Source: Tanypteryx hageni (Eukaryota; Arthropoda; Insecta; Odonata; Petaluridae). From it: DNA of 64,000 bases. How positions within the stretch are numbered: the first letter of the stretch is position 1; each line of letters opens with the position of its first letter. The DNA is taken from positions 40,862,117 through 40,926,116 of the forward strand of contig CM054113.1 of assembly GCA_028673005.1 (NCBI GenBank). The letters run 5' to 3'. Made by a program: the position numbers and the translations under genes. Positions 48,709-62,890 of this stretch are shown one piece after another. The notes beneath the pieces were generated by a model. It was not told the origin of the DNA. It searched no databases and was given only the letters and a program-made list of their open reading frames with translations.

Positions 48709-49445
48709 ATGATTTACAACCTAACGGACATCAATTTCTCCGATGCAGCAAAATCAGGCTTAGCGAAATGTCTGAACATCGCTATTGCTCCCAACAAAAT
48801 ACCTAATGAAGAAATTTTCTGGGAGTGGAAGCGGCCATCTGAAATCTGAATTCTGAATCTGAGGTGGCGCGTATTATTCGTAAAGCAAGACCACCATCCT
48901 CCAACATCTCAACAGCCGAAAAGCAGGCCATCAAAGTTTTGAAAAACAACAAAAGCATCTTGATTTTACAGGCAGATAAGCGAAACGCCACCTTAATCAT
49001 CTCCTCGGAGGATTACGACGAGAAGATCCGCAATCTGCTGGACGATCCAACTTACTCCACACTCAAAGGCGACCCGACGATGAAAACCGAAAGGAAAAAC
49101 ATAGAGCTGATTAAGAAACCCTCTATACATATAAAAACCAAAGTAACCCACCGTCGTCATCATCCAGGCCTACACGACTATATGGGTTACCAAAAATACA
49201 CAAGAACGACGTTCCTCTGAGACACATCGTCCGCGCCATCGGCTCCCCACCATATCGGGCTGTCGAAATACTTCGCACGCAGCTTACAGACGTACGTAGG
49301 CGGAACGGAATCGCACGTGAAGAATTCAGCACATTTTATAGAAAGGCAAAACGACATGAAAGTATCGGAGAACGATATTCTAGTAAGCTTTGACGTGATC
49401 TCACTCTTCACTAAGGTTCCCATAAAGGACACCGAGCCATGAAAA
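48709..49445 (+). pseudogene. PLE RT front half, tandem copy a, unit 2
   Basis: Matches unit 1 20665-21407, with the same loss near the middle. Its ADKRNATLIISSEDYDEK stretch stays open from 48864 to 49220. Confidence 0.8.
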
Positions 49446-50431
49446 GGCGATTTACATCCTAACGGACGTCAATTTCTCCGATGCAGCAAAATCAGTCTTA
49501 GCGAAAGGTCTGAACTTCGCTATCGCTCCCAACAAAATACCTAAGGAAGAAATTGTCGTGGGAGTGGAAGCGGCCATCCGAAATCTGAAATCGAACCAAG
49601 CAGAAGAAATGCGCCAAGAGGTGGCGCATATTATTCGTAAAGCAAGACCGCCATCCTCCAACATCTCAACAGCCGAAAGTCAGGCCATCACAGATTTGAA
49701 AAACAAGAAAAGTATCGTGATTTTATCGTCTGATAAGGGAAACGCCACCGTAATCATCTCCAAGGAGGACTACGACGAGAAGATCCGCAATCTGCTGGAC
49801 AATCCAACTTACTCCAAACTAAAAGGCGACCCGACGATGAAAACCGAAAGGAAAATCCGAGAGTTGATTTAGAAATCCTCAATACCTATTTAAGACCAAC
49901 GGAATTTACTGCCGTCATCATCCAGGCCTCCACAACTGTTTGGGTTACCAAAAATACACAAGAACGACGTTCCTCTGAGACCCATCGTCAGCGCCATCGG
50001 CTCCCCAACACATCGGCTGTCAAAATACTTCGCACGCAGCTTACAGACGTACGTAGGCGGAACGGAATCGCACGTGAAGAATTCAGCACATTTCATAGAA
50101 AGGCTAAACGACATAAAAGTTTCGGAGAACGATATTCTTATAAGCTTTGACGTGACTTCACTCTTCACTAAGGTTCCTATAAAGGACTCCATCGAAATCT
50201 TGAAGGAGCTTATACATCATGGACTGCCGGCAGACTATCCGTAGTTAACAGAATTCTGCCTCACCAACAACTACTTCCTGTGGAACGGACAATTTTACGA
50301 CCAGAAGGAGGGAGCAGATATGGGCTGTCCTCTCTCCCCCGTCATAGCCAATCTATATATGGAGCATTTCGAGTCTAAGGCGCTAGTATCATGTGGTCCT
50401 CAACCTTCATGCTGGCTGCGTTACGTGGATG
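49446..50431 (+). pseudogene. PLE RT, tandem copy b, unit 2
   Basis: Same motifs as unit 1. Stops at 49870 and 50242 are shared; the third unit 1 stop is a Glu codon here (HFES), so that change occurred after duplication. Confidence 0.9.
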
Positions 50432-52060
50432 CAGGGGTATGAAACTCTTATGGGAGAATAGATTCCCAGCTTTTACACGTAGTTCACCATGCTAAGGTGT
50501 CCGCGATAGGCTCTGCAGTCGCAGTCGGCTCTCTCTCTCTCTCATTTTCTACCTCTATTTCTCTCTCTCTCTCTCTACCGCATCACCACAGCGCCACACG
50601 TTCCTTGTGTCTCGTAACGGAACAGCGGCCATTTTTCTTGAAAAAAGTTGGCCATTGCTTATTGAGAGGTTGTCAGTTACTCTGATTTTGTCAAGTAGAT
50701 ATATAGTAGATATGCATTCATCACTGTTTAAGAAAACGTGACGGAATGATTTTGTTCTGATGTCCAATCAACAGGTAAATCTTAAAAATATCATATATTT
50801 TTGAAAAAAAGATTAACGAAATAGTTCTACGAATAGTTATGTGAATTCGTTTTGTGAGAATGCTTTTATATTTTCCTAACAGATACCTACAATGGATATA
50901 TCTTCTAGGAAGGAAGGAAAGAAATTTCTCTCTTTTGTTGGTGTACGAGAAGCATTTTGAGAGGAAATATTTCTCATTTTCAGGTGTTACTTTACCTAGC
51001 TGTGTCGTCCATTGCCCTGGCCGTGAATATGGTTCGTGTCAGTTCACAAAATAAGCAGTAATTTTAGATTGAGTAACTGAAATTTCTGTATAAAACTTCT
51101 CGCGGTTATCAGTAGATTATAGTGAGTTTTATAAGTAAAACTGCAACAGAGACGCCAGAGGATAGAATTGTGCTTGTAATAGAATGAAATAAGTGTACCA
51201 TAGCGATGTCTCATTGTTTTAATTTGAAATATTTTGAATTTACAGAAATTGTTAACTTGAATATTTCTTGTTTCTCATTATGCATTTGTTTATAATCCTA
51301 GACATAATTCTTCTTTGTTTCAAAACATTTAGAAATATGTATATATTTTTCGATCGAGAAATTGAAATCTCTATATCAAAAGTTTTCCTTATTATATGAT
51401 GAATACATATAGATCTTAAATGGTCTAACTGTAACTGCTGTGAACTGGAATAAATTATAGATAAAGTGCACATTTTCTAGTGCAATGTGATGTGTTTAAT
51501 TTTACAAATGGTAATGTGATCATCATAGAAACATTGTTTATGGGCCGTAAGCGCATTTGCCTTATTTTACATTTATTGCAACATTTGAAGCATGCCCATT
51601 GCCTCCTCCATCAATTTCATTAGGTTTAGCATGTTCAATGATTGACATTCTTAGAAATTCATTTTCGCTCTTTTTACAGGTGCAACAGAAAGAGAATGTG
51701 TTCCAGGGCCGAAGAAATCACTTGACAAATAGATTTTTGCTTGATCCACAAATTCATTCATGACGTGAAAGTTTGACGTTTTTCGTCGTCCACGTGAATT
51801 TCCTTTAAATACGTTTCATGCATAAAAGGTATTAACGTTATAAAATTCTGTTACAATAATTCATTTTTATATCTTGATTGTATAATATTTATGTAAAAAT
51901 ACCTCACTGTTATGTAATTTGATAATGACTTTGTACTCTCGTAATGTGTGATATATGGTAATAAGTTCTATTTCTTATATGCAATTTTTTCATTTAAGTC
52001 CATTTAATCTGTTAAATTTCTGTTAAGTTTCCGGTCTTTCCGTAGGGGTACTAGTCTTTG
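50432..52060. mobile_element. hAT-like insertion, unit 2
   Basis: Flanked by CGTGGATG (50424-50431) and CGTGAATG (52061-52068). About 20 bp shorter than in unit 1 because of small internal indels. Confidence 0.65.
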
Positions 52061-52458
52061 CGTGAATGACACATTCGTCATTTGGCCCCATGGGACAAAT
52101 AAACTTCATGAGTTCCACCGTCAACTCAACCAAGTCCACCCGGCCATCCAGTTCACCATGGAAGTCGAAGATAACGGCACCCTACCATTTCTCGACGTCG
52201 TGGTGAAGAAGAGACCTGACGGAAGCCTTGGACACAGCGTATTTCGGAAAAAACGCATACTGACCGTTACCTGCATGCTGCCTCTCATCACCATCCTCAG
52301 CAGAAGGCATCAAAAATCAAGACCCTGATGCACCGAAAAAAGACGGTCTCCGATCCCGAGTCGCTAAAAGACGAAGAAGAGCATATAAGAAGGGCACTTA
52401 TGAATAATGGCTACAGTCACCCCTTCATCCGGCGGAACATAAAACCGAAGCAAAAACC
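52061..52458 (+). pseudogene. PLE RT end and truncated GIY-YIG start, unit 2
   Basis: DTFVIWP to VFRKK, then the frame starting MHRKKTVSD at 52328 runs only to IKPKQKP before the deletion junction; the following codons to 52528 are host DNA read by chance. Confidence 0.85.
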
Positions 52459-54597
52459 CAATAGTCGACATTGTTATAACTATCTAATAAAAAACATTCA
52501 CCTTCTACATGCATCTACTTATGAGTAGGTTGTGTTGAAAAGATTTCAGCATATTCTGATGCATTAACTAGTGCATTTATTTATTTTTATTAAATTAATA
52601 TCTCCGCATATATAAATTATCCCTTCATGAATAACCAAAAGTGGGTAAATGATACCAGCAAAGTGGTTAATGAACTCCCAAAAGCTGTGATGTCAAGCAA
52701 CAATTACATTTATTTGAGCCTTCTGGCAGTATAGGATGGTCGAGGGTATTTAATAACACACATAATTTTCATTATTGTGAAATTCTAAAAAAAGAACAGA
52801 TAGAACACTTAGCATTGATTGTTTTGTGTTCCTTGACTAAGTGTAATTTTAGTTAAGAATTATAATGTACTCCACTATAATCCATATACTGTCAATGCTT
52901 AAGCATCTAAATATCTTTTGTGCATTTCACAAAATTAAATTTTAACCTTAATAAAACAGAAACGTCAACCCGAAGAAGGATTTTCACATAGATTAAACAA
53001 GTTACAAGCTGTTATACACAAAAGATAAAATCTTGTTTAATGGCGTCTTAATTGTACAATATTATACATCAATGCCTTTTAAGGTTGCATTTAAATCTAC
53101 TTTCAAGTCATTCCAACAAGCTCTTTTACAATAAGCATTACATTGTTAATTGCCTGCATATAACTGTTGTGAATCAATGACCAATGTATCATCAATATTT
53201 TTATCTTGTAACTTCTGGCTGAAACTGAGTACCCAATACAGTTTCCAGTGTTTACAATATTACACTAATAAATTTGTGTTTTAATTTTGAGACTTTGTAT
53301 TTGTTCAAATGTGATGTTAAATTTCCTACCTTGTTATCCTCTCTTTGACAACGACAAAATGTTGCCCCTTGAAATGCTCAAGCCCTTCTACCACATCAAG
53401 GTACAAAGGACAACCAAGTAACATCAGGTGGTGATAATTTTCATGTGTAGAATATGGGTTGTGTAGTATTTGTTTTAAATTTGAGAATCGAGAAAAAAAA
53501 ATAATGTCGTGTTGAAGCGGAAATTTTAAAGTTATTTTGAACTTGGTGCACATACCCAAATAAAAATCTCCATCAATATGTTGATGCGGCCGTTATAATT
53601 ATTTAAAATTTAAACAAATAGATAAATATTATTTCACTACTAGATAGGGTACAACTTTAAAATTTGGCAAAAATGTGTGGTTTTAGTATCCTACTGTGAA
53701 AAAAGTATAATATTCTTGAAATTGCAAAATTTAGGGATTGGTTTACTACATTATAGTTACACAAGGAAAGAATGAAAATCGGTTAAGAGGTGAAATCTTT
53801 AGAATTAAAAATATATTTCCAATGACGAAATGTGTCTCTAAAAAATGAATGTTTTTTCAAGGTGAGTATGCAAGCACCTTTTACTATTTTACTCGGGCGA
53901 CTTTAACATTGGGAGCCAGACACGCTGACCACCCCTCAGCCGAGGACGGCTGAAGTGGGGCCGTTAAGAATGACAAATCAAACGAAAAGACAGATGGGAA
54001 AGAGGTATGGTGGAGAGAGGAGGAGGAAAATAGGAAATATCTCGCCATAAAGTCACCAAAAGGAATTCTTTCAATGGTGTTTTCGGAATGGATTGGAGAA
54101 TTCTTTTAAATACAAACTCGCTAGTGAGGAAAAAATGAATAAATTTTGATTGTTCCAGAAAAAAATCTATTGCCTTTGGCATAAAAAGTCGTTAACATAT
54201 GGTAAAAAGTACTGTTTTGAGCGTTTTCCAAGAGATGTTTCGTGAAGTAGCAAATGGGTGACAGAAATTCAAAATATAATTCGTGTTCACTTATCCTCTT
54301 CTCAAAACTTGGTTGCTGTTTGCGGTACCACGAATGTCACCCAAGTTCTGGTACTTTCCAATACTGGACAACTTTTTTAAGTAGTCTTTAGCCTTTAGAA
54401 ATATCTTGAAAAGTCAAATTAATGACACCAACTTTTATATGCACTAAAAATTAAGCAATAAATATTAAATTAACATGATTGAGTGGTACGGAGTGTAAAA
54501 ATGGTTTTGGGTGAATAGAAATTGTTAGACAAAGAAATAAATTTCGCTATAAAATACTTAACCGCACATAATTATTTTCAATATATAGTACATTTGG
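52459..54597. other. Intergenic DNA after gene copy 2
   Basis: Host sequence beginning after the deletion junction. AATAAA near 52486 is the first candidate polyadenylation signal. Contains the inverted SINE-like piece at 53908-53942. Apart from the candidate minus-strand exon, no gene is supported. Confidence 0.5.
53330..53559 (-). other. Candidate minus-strand exon, unrecognised, unit 2
   Basis: Longer open form of the unit 1 stretch: from an ATG at 53559 through FFSRFSNLKQILHNPYST and LMLLGCPLYLDVVEGLEHF to an AAG/GTAGGA donor. No domain recognised and no visible acceptor. Confidence 0.3.
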
Positions 54598-54787
54598 TTC
54601 TTTTCTGTCTCTATCTCTCTCCCCCTCTACCCCGCTCTCTCCCCTTCTCCCTCTTCCTCTCCCTCCACTCTCCCACCCTCTCCACCCACTCCCCTCCCTC
54701 TCCCCTTAACCCCCCATTACCATCCCCCCTTCCCATCCCACTCCCTTTCCAACGCCCTCCCCTCCCCCTCTCACGCTCTCTCTCCTC
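54598..54787. repeat. Polypyrimidine tract, unit 2
   Basis: Nearly identical to 27646-27835 and again just before the unit junction. Confidence 0.85.
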
Positions 54788-54909
54788 AAGCGGGTGCTGA
54801 ACATTTCAAATATATTGAGCTGCTACAAATAAAACATTGGAAGGCAGTTTTGGTTTTCATTTTTGGACGTGCGACGGTCCAGGACGGTATAACTGCAACA
54901 TGTCGTAGG

Positions 54910-55730
54910 AAATTTCCGAAACCGTGTGAAAGAACTGTCCCGAAAAAAATTACGTGGACACAGGCAAGCGGTTTTTCAGACCGGCAACGAAACTAAACCC
55001 GCTCTAGTACGCAAAGGTCCAAAGCTAGAAGGCAACTACCGTGAAGTAAACAAAGCCACCTCCAGGATACAAAGCTAAACAAAACCTCAAAGGCCTAAAT
55101 GATCCATGGACCATAAAATAGACTATTGAAATTTTTCGTGTGGTCTGAGAGACCGATGCCTGTGGTTACGGGTTAACGTGCTTTCATCTTGGGCATTTTT
55201 CAAATTTTGTCATACAACAACAAACGCCGCCGAACGAGAAAATTTCAATTGCAATTGTATGTCCAGTAGGTATTGTTATTGTTTTTATGCGGTAACTTGA
55301 TGGTACAGAATTAGGGGCGAAGATAGTTCTCGTCGTTGAAGGTCCTCGGCTTTGTAATGTTTGAATACAGCTACTTTAACGCTGCGGTTCTCCAAGTGTG
55401 CTCCGCGGACCACTGTTGGGCTTCGAGTGTCTTTCAGGTGGTCCGCGGGCTGCCGGAAAATGAAACTTACAAATGCCGATCACTAAAGTCGAAGCCATGC
55501 GTGAGACCTAACCAGAAGCTGTATCGCGAGCAACGTCACACTACTGGACCGACTCACGTAATTAATTATATTAAAACAGTTCCATAATTTACTCCTTTAT
55601 TCGAAATCGATTCGTTCGTGTAGCTCAACCAATTTCACCTAAACGTTGAAAAAGTATTTAGGACAGTTATCTGAGAGAAAGGTTTAACTAACACTTGGCG
55701 CCACATTCGTCCCGAGTGGCACTGAGGCGC
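54910..55730. other. Non-genic start of unit 3
   Basis: Matches unit 1 1-821 and shares several single-base variants with unit 2. No gene supported. Confidence 0.5.
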
Positions 55731-57880
55731 TGAGTCTGGGGTTCCACCTCTTCCGGAATTCTGGGAGTCTCCCGGAATTAACCAATCTTAGATACATTTC
55801 TCCCGGAATCTGGTAAAACTTTTCCGGCAGCCCAAAATCTTCGAAATTGAATTTACCTAGTACTAATTTGAGATTTTGATAGAATCCTATCCATTGATGC
55901 CATTGAAGTGATAAATAATGTACAAATATGCTCTTTATACAGGAGCATGTTGGTTACCACGCTAACGTGCCAATAAACGTTCGTCTGATTTTTATTTTTA
56001 TTTAAACCAATTATTATACATTCAATATTGTTTTAGATTTCATTTCAAAAGTAAATGCAGATGACGGAGTATTAAATAATAGTGTAACGCTTGTGTTTTA
56101 AGCTTCAGTATCCACCGCAGCTTGTGACCGTTGTTCAATTCTATTAACGAATCGTGCTGTGAAGTTCGAAGCAAATTAAATGTGGACCATGTCAAGACTG
56201 AAATTCAAGTATGAACCAATTTTAAATACTCTTTTAAAGATATCCATGCCCTTTTACTATCAAAACCAGATCTTTTGGAGACTGCTCGATGTTGTTCGAA
56301 TAACAAATTCAAATGAAATATTACTACTGAAGTAATGCTATTTTTAAGATTTATTTATTATATTTCATATAATAAAGCAAAACTGACGTTATATACTAAT
56401 ATATTTTCTAAATAAAAAATACAATTATTCTATGTTCTCATTAGGTGTTTTTTAACCTACAAACGATATCGCGGTTAACTATTCATATGGATATCGCCCG
56501 GAATCAGCCGTTTTCAACGTGACAACTCTAACTTTAAAAATAAAACGAGATTAAATAATCATTATTGATTTTACTAATAACTAAATAAAATAAGTTTCAT
56601 TGGTCACTTTAGTTGTTTTTCGACCTAGAGAAAATACGCCCGGATTCTCCCGGAATTTTCTATCATGAAAAGGAAATCTCCCGGAATCAACTACTCATAA
56701 GGTGGCAACCCTGGGTGAGTCCCTTCCTACTTATTTCCTTTTATATCTCGCATATCATTCTTCCGCTGTTACTAAATTTCATTTTTTGATATTTTCTCAG
56801 ATGTGCTGATTCAAGTCGGTTGATGCTCATTTTACTCCTATGGAATTCACGTCCCTGATTTCTGAAATTCTTACAACTACAGATAATATTTTCTCTTCAC
56901 ACAAGAGACGTCTTGAAAATTTGCTCGTAGAAACAGGAAACTAGGGTTGCCACCTCATGAGTAGTTGATTCCGAGAGATTTCCGCCGAATGAATAGCAAA
57001 TTTCGGGAGAAACCGGGAGGATTTTATCTAGGTCAAAAAACCGGGTGTGAGCAATGACACTATTTTATTTAATTATTGGGAAACATATAATGATATTTAA
57101 TATTTATTTTATTGTTAAATTTACAGTTGCCATCTTGTAAATTGTTGATTCCGGAAGTTAATAGGTTAAAAAAAAGCTAATGAGTACCATAAAATTTGGT
57201 TTATTTATCATTTACAAAATATATTAATGTTTAACATTAATTTTGTTTTAACATTACTCTATGAATTATAATAACAAATTCGTAAAAATAGCATTACTTC
57301 AAAAGCCGTGTTTCATTTATGTAATTTGAATTTGTATTTTGAACTACTCTAGTAGTCTCCAAAAGATCTGATTTTGACAGAAAAAGGCATTGAAATCTTT
57401 AGGTGAGTAATTAAAATTGGTGTATACTGAAATTTCCGCCTTGACATGATGCACACTTAATTAGTTTCGACCTTTACTCAACAAAACGTTAATGACATTG
57501 AATACATGTTCGCAGGTTTCGTTGGATACTGAAACTGACAGCACAAACGTTACAATTTTGCTTAATTCTCCGCCAACCTCATTTACTTTTGAAAAGAAAG
57601 CGAAAACAATGGTGAATGTTTCTAGATTGGTTTAAATTGTAATAAAAATCAGGCGACCCGTCACTGGCCCGTCAGATTTGGTAACCAACATGGTTCTGTA
57701 TAAAGAGGAGATTTATGCATTAAGTATCGTTTCATTGAATTAGATTATACCAAAATCTCAACTTAATATAAGGTAAAAATATTCGTAAAGCTGAAAATTA
57801 CATCATTACAAAGATTCTGGGCTCCCGAACAAGTTCTACCAGATTCCAGGAGAGATGTATCTATGGTGGGTTAAATTTTG
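55731..57880. mobile_element. Inverted pair of DNA transposon copies, unit 3
   Basis: Left arm to 56712, right arm from 56943; same structure as the other units. Confidence 0.75.
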
Positions 57881-60800
57881 TAAATCAAATCTTTTTGAAC
57901 GCGTTTAATTCATGAAAAATAAAACGTTTATGTAGCCCATAGTAGGTAAACTTTTACAATAAAATCAGAATCTCTGATATTGTCATCAGTTTCCAGTCAG
58001 TGCCCTGGAAAATTAAAATAAAAATCTTGTAGCATATGAATCGTCATTGTCTGTTCTACGATAACTGCAATCTCGATTTTTTTATTTTCACAAAATTTCG
58101 TGTGCATGTTCAAATAACTTAAGAGACGACTGCCAATAGTTTTTCTAGAACACCACACTTATAGTTCCTGAGCTAATTTTTAAGTCTTATCCAATCAAAA
58201 CGAAATTTAGCGGACACACAGAAAACATCAAACAACGAAGAAAACGCCAAATAAAAATTTCCCTAAAATGTACCCCAGAGGCACGCAATTTGCGTTGGCG
58301 CGGTCTCTTATGTTGAATCCCTGTGCACTTGGTCTGTTTGCTTGATTATCCGTTTGTCTGTCCTGCTATAACTTTTGTCTCAACGAGGAGACAAGGCTCA
58401 GGTTCATTTGCCATTAGTCCGGTATTTCGTGCGATTCTTGAAATTACATTTCTTTCATTCATATTTTACTTCCGAGGGCAGCGCTTTCAATTCCAATCAA
58501 ATTTTACATCCACACTGTAGGAGAACTACGAAGACGATAATAATATTGAACCTCATAGATGGTAGATGAATCGCCAATGATGAATGCTGCTTTGTATCCG
58601 AAACACCTACCTACGTGATTCCCCCCACCAGCTCAAGGCGGCTTGAGCGAGGCCAAACATCCCGCGGATCCCCTGGTATTATAGATGAGAGATGGAGGAA
58701 CAATTAGCGTAACGGCATCATGACGCGGGAAACATAATCTTGACAGCAACTCGGACAAATTATGGCATTAACCTCGAGTAACATCCTGATTCTCGGTGAA
58801 ATTATGATTTACTTTTCCGTACATTATGGGAATCGACGTCCCTTTGTACCTGTCATTCATTTTCTTTGAATTTTAGCGTGCAGTCCTACATCTCTACGGC
58901 ATTCGGCCTTCCTGCTTCAGAAACCATCACGTTTCATATAAATAATATTACAAACTGAAAATAATATCTGCGATGACTGCCTAAGATACTTCTGCTCGCA
59001 TACGGCAGTGTTTTTAACAATTTATTAAAAAAAATGTAAAATGACCTTCGATAAAACAATTAGGTATTCTGCGAGAGAGATTTGTGAATAAGATCATTTT
59101 CATTGTTTGCTAAATGATATTGTCTTAAAATAATTTTTAAGTGTTAAAATTTTCATTTTCGTGTGGTAACATTGATGCAAAACGTGAGAATGTGACAAGT
59201 CAACTCAATGGTATGGAGAAGTAAGTAATGATAGATGGTAGATGAATCGCCAATGACGAAGGCTGCTTTGTATCCGAAACACATACCTACTTTTCGCAAC
59301 TTTTCCTGGATATCGGAGGGACGTATTCCACCAACTTAATCTTTTCGGCAATTATGAATTTGGAAGGAATTAGGTAAACCGATTTTGACAAAGGTTTGTA
59401 TGAAGCAGGCGTGCAATATAAAATAGCAATTTCAAGATGTGTACTGTAGATATGGAAAGCAAGGCTGCCACAATACAACGGATAAAATATTATTTTTACA
59501 AGTATTTGTGTTTAACTATTCTCATCAATTTGAACCAAATTTAATACTTTTAATATAAACATAACATAACATAATAAATAAACAAAATGTCGTATTTCAA
59601 CCGGGTCGATTAAACAGGGCTACCATGATATCAAAGTTAGAATGTTTCTGTAACTATGAATTTGGAAGGTATTGGCAGAACGGATTTCAAAGAAATTTCG
59701 TTTGTAGGGCGAGGTGACGAAAAGCACTGCTGTACCACGGAAAAACATATATTACCCCTACTTGTGATATATTAAAATTGTATTAAAAGGAAAGAAGGCG
59801 GATTAGGGCTTTCCATAACTACTTGTTTAATATAGAAGTTCTCTCAATAGGACATATTTACCTTCAAACTTCAAGAAAATATATTCTTCTCTTACCAGAA
59901 ATTTCCTAGAAGGATTGCGGCTGTCGTACTCGCACGTACGCACGCATTATTTGACCATTACCTCTCCCTCTATTTTCTTTTCCTTCTAAAACACCCCTCA
60001 ATGCCCTAAACGCTGCCTGACTGAGTGCTTACCTCCTCATCTTGCAGACGTCTGCATTTCGGCATGCAAGGTAATTAATTTCAGTTTCATATTATGATCC
60101 CCAATAATTCTTCGAAAAATATAACTTAGGTGTGCGCTTCTAATTAATTGAAAATAGTGACGCTATATGTAAGATATTGGGTGGAGGTAGAAATGAACGA
60201 CAGATTTTCATTAGGTCAAATGAATGTCGATTATTAGGTGTGATTCGTCAGCATTTTGTGAGCATGGAATGGAAAATCGCAACTCCCTAGTATCAAATAT
60301 ATTAATAAGCATTAAAATGGATTTCATTTATGGTTTTAACAATGGCCTCCCTGAACAAAAATTACACGAGCCCGATCGTGTATCTCCTCTGCCCTCAGCA
60401 GCACTCGATGTGATGACACGCATTTTATTATTGTGGTTGTGTCTTTCGATATGCGTGGGCGTTAACATTATTCCCATAGTGTCACCTTTAGCTATCATGA
60501 AGTTGCGACCTTGCAATATGTCGGAGTTTCTCCCGCCCACTTTCTTGGATTATTAATCGCCCTACAGGGTTTTAGGGGTTTCCATGGCTTTATCGTAATA
60601 GACATTTTATCCCCGGGCGCTAATCATTATATTGCATACGATCTTACAGGCATCATACAAATTGACATAGGTACCCTCCCAATCCTTTAATGAAGAACTG
60701 ACGCTTTGTAAAATCAAAGAACGTTCACACGCTTCTTCCGTATTTTCGCCACTATTTAGCATCACTTCCGATGAAAGCTAGTTCTTTACGAGTGCATTTA

Positions 60801-62379
60801 ACGGATTACGAATATGCATATCCCACGAGAATTTGCGACAAATGGCGATTATCAATTAAAAAGTTTTAAGTCATAATTTTTAAAATGGGGAATATCTGAA
60901 TCTCTCCGAGTTGTGGCTCGAGTTGAATATGCAAACGTAAAGGACACCTATCGCATTGAACTGCTTTCGCTTGCGTCCGATGCCCACCGAACAACGCGGC
61001 TGGACGTCAATGCTGCACTCATTTTTTCGTATTCCAATTGGACCAGGAGGGCTTCCCAATAACGTATGACTTAGCGGCACGTGTAACCTGCCCTTAACAG
61101 ACCCACCGTGGGCGAATCCTTCCCTCCCAGCTGTTACCTTTTCCTCCGAAATTACTTTTTTCCCACCCGATGTTCTTGTTTATTCTATTTGTCGCTCGTT
61201 AGAAAATAATCACATAGCTGAAAAAAAATGCATAATCTTAACTCCTTATTACTGGCCAGGATGATGAAACTGGGCAATAGTTGTATTCCGATAGACAACT
61301 AAGCCCACAGTTTTCGGTACGTATAGAAAATATCCCATTCCTATAGACTTTCGACACGGAAATTCCACAGTATTTGTCGTTTGGCAGGTAAACGTGAGAT
61401 TTTTAAACCTTGCTTTAAATTAAAACGTATAGCATTATCGATTAATAATGAAATTTGGAGAATATTCAGCTGAGTTAAACGGAATTCTAATTCAGATCGT
61501 CGCATTTTGGATGAAATGGACTTCACGTAAATATTAGCCTCGTTCGGAAGTTTAATAATCTCGCTATGTAGGGAATCGGTTCATTATACCTCAAAGTTCC
61601 TCCAGTTTTGAAAATGCCCAAAGATTTTATGAAGCTAAAGCAAACCTTACAAATAAATAACTGATGTTATGTAATATTTCATTACGATTGTGATATGAAA
61701 ACGATTTAGATTGCTATTTCGGCATATCAGAGCAATAGCTCATATTAATATGGTTCATTCCTAAAAATAAATTTGCGATCCATCACATAGACGATGATTC
61801 TTGATTCAAGTTATCGAAGATTCAGGAGTAGTCTCTCTTACTAACGTTAATAATGGTTCCATTTTATGAAGTTGTTAAATAATCCATGCAAGATTAACAC
61901 TCTTTTGAAGTACGATCTGCTCATTTACGAAAGAAGTTTCATATTCGTGCTACATCTAGCGCTAAATATCTAAAGAATATCTTAAAATATACATACAAAT
62001 TATACAATTAATCAAGAATAAAGTTTTAATTGGAATATAATGCGCAATAACGATTATCATTATTAGTGTTTGTAAATACGAAATATCGAAAGTTTCTTCC
62101 ACGTAAAATAGGTGTCACTTCTGTTTTTAGAAAATATTCATATTTTTATAATTAATTTTCAAATAAGAAAAATTAGCGTTTTGTTATATTGCAATAGAAA
62201 TTATTTTGTATTATTCATGTAGCGTATTTCTCGTAATTAAAAAAATGAATTTAAAATTTTAAATGATCAACTGATGTCGCTATGAGAAGCGCCATCTTGG
62301 CTTTGGTTTTTCATTATGTGGAAATGCGGAATGTCAACTACGGTTGACTTGAATGCTACTGTACAGCGCTCTACCAGTC
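57881..62379. other. Non-genic stretch, unit 3
   Basis: Corresponds to unit 1 2966-7499. Follows unit 1 variants around 60580-60690 but unit 2 variants around 57985-58030. No gene supported. Confidence 0.5.
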
Positions 62380-62890
62380 ATCATCGAAAATGTTATCAGC
62401 AAAAAGAAGGTTTATCAATGGGCTCTCCTTTATCTCCCCCCTACTGTCAGACATTTTTATGGATGATTTAGAATCAATATAATTTAACTCCAATAACCAT
62501 TCTATAAAACATATCTTTTATTGGTTCAGATACGTCGATGATGTTCTATGCTGTTGGACCATGAGCCATCGACAATTAAATTCCTATCTTATATTTTTAA
62601 ACTCAATTCACAAAAAATTAAACGTTTTTGACCTAAGCATCACAATTCATAATAATAAGCATCATTTTGAAATATACAGAAAACCAACATATACATATCA
62701 AGTAATTCCTGCTGATTTCTCCCACCCACCATTATCTCACAAACTTGCAGTTTATCATGCCATGCTACGCTACGCAACGTCGTCTAACTCCAAAAGACGC
62801 ACTTTCACACTTGTCCTTAGAAAATTATCTCCCGCCCACTATTTTTCTTTTAATCCTTATGCCCTCGTATTTATAGGATTATTGGTGTAA
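62380..62890 (+). pseudogene. Decayed Penelope-like RT (second lineage), unit 3, internally deleted
   Basis: YVDD at 62531-62542 and EIYRKPTYTYQ remain. About 265 bp, including the (TC)n run, are missing at about 62763, with a short GCTACGCTA filler at the junction that fuses two frames into one 109-codon open frame by chance. Confidence 0.8.

Larger units (their letters stand above)
45103..52458 (+). mobile_element. Penelope-like element nest, unit 2, right end deleted
   Basis: Left target-site duplication at 45088-45102, then the same order as unit 1: inverted tip 45103-45174, GIY-YIG relic, Jockey-type insertion, hammerhead-like motif, duplicated RT, hAT-like insertion, RT end. The element stops at 52458 inside the start of the GIY-YIG frame and jumps to host DNA matching unit 1 25514. 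Shared nested insertions show all integrations predate the segmental duplication. Confidence 0.9.

Noticed and set aside
60224..60556. 110-codon frame in unit 3
   Set aside because: Created by small indels relative to units 1 and 2, where the frame is interrupted; no domain.
62561..62890. 109-codon open frame in unit 3 as a gene
   Set aside because: Chance fusion across a deletion in the Penelope-like RT relic.
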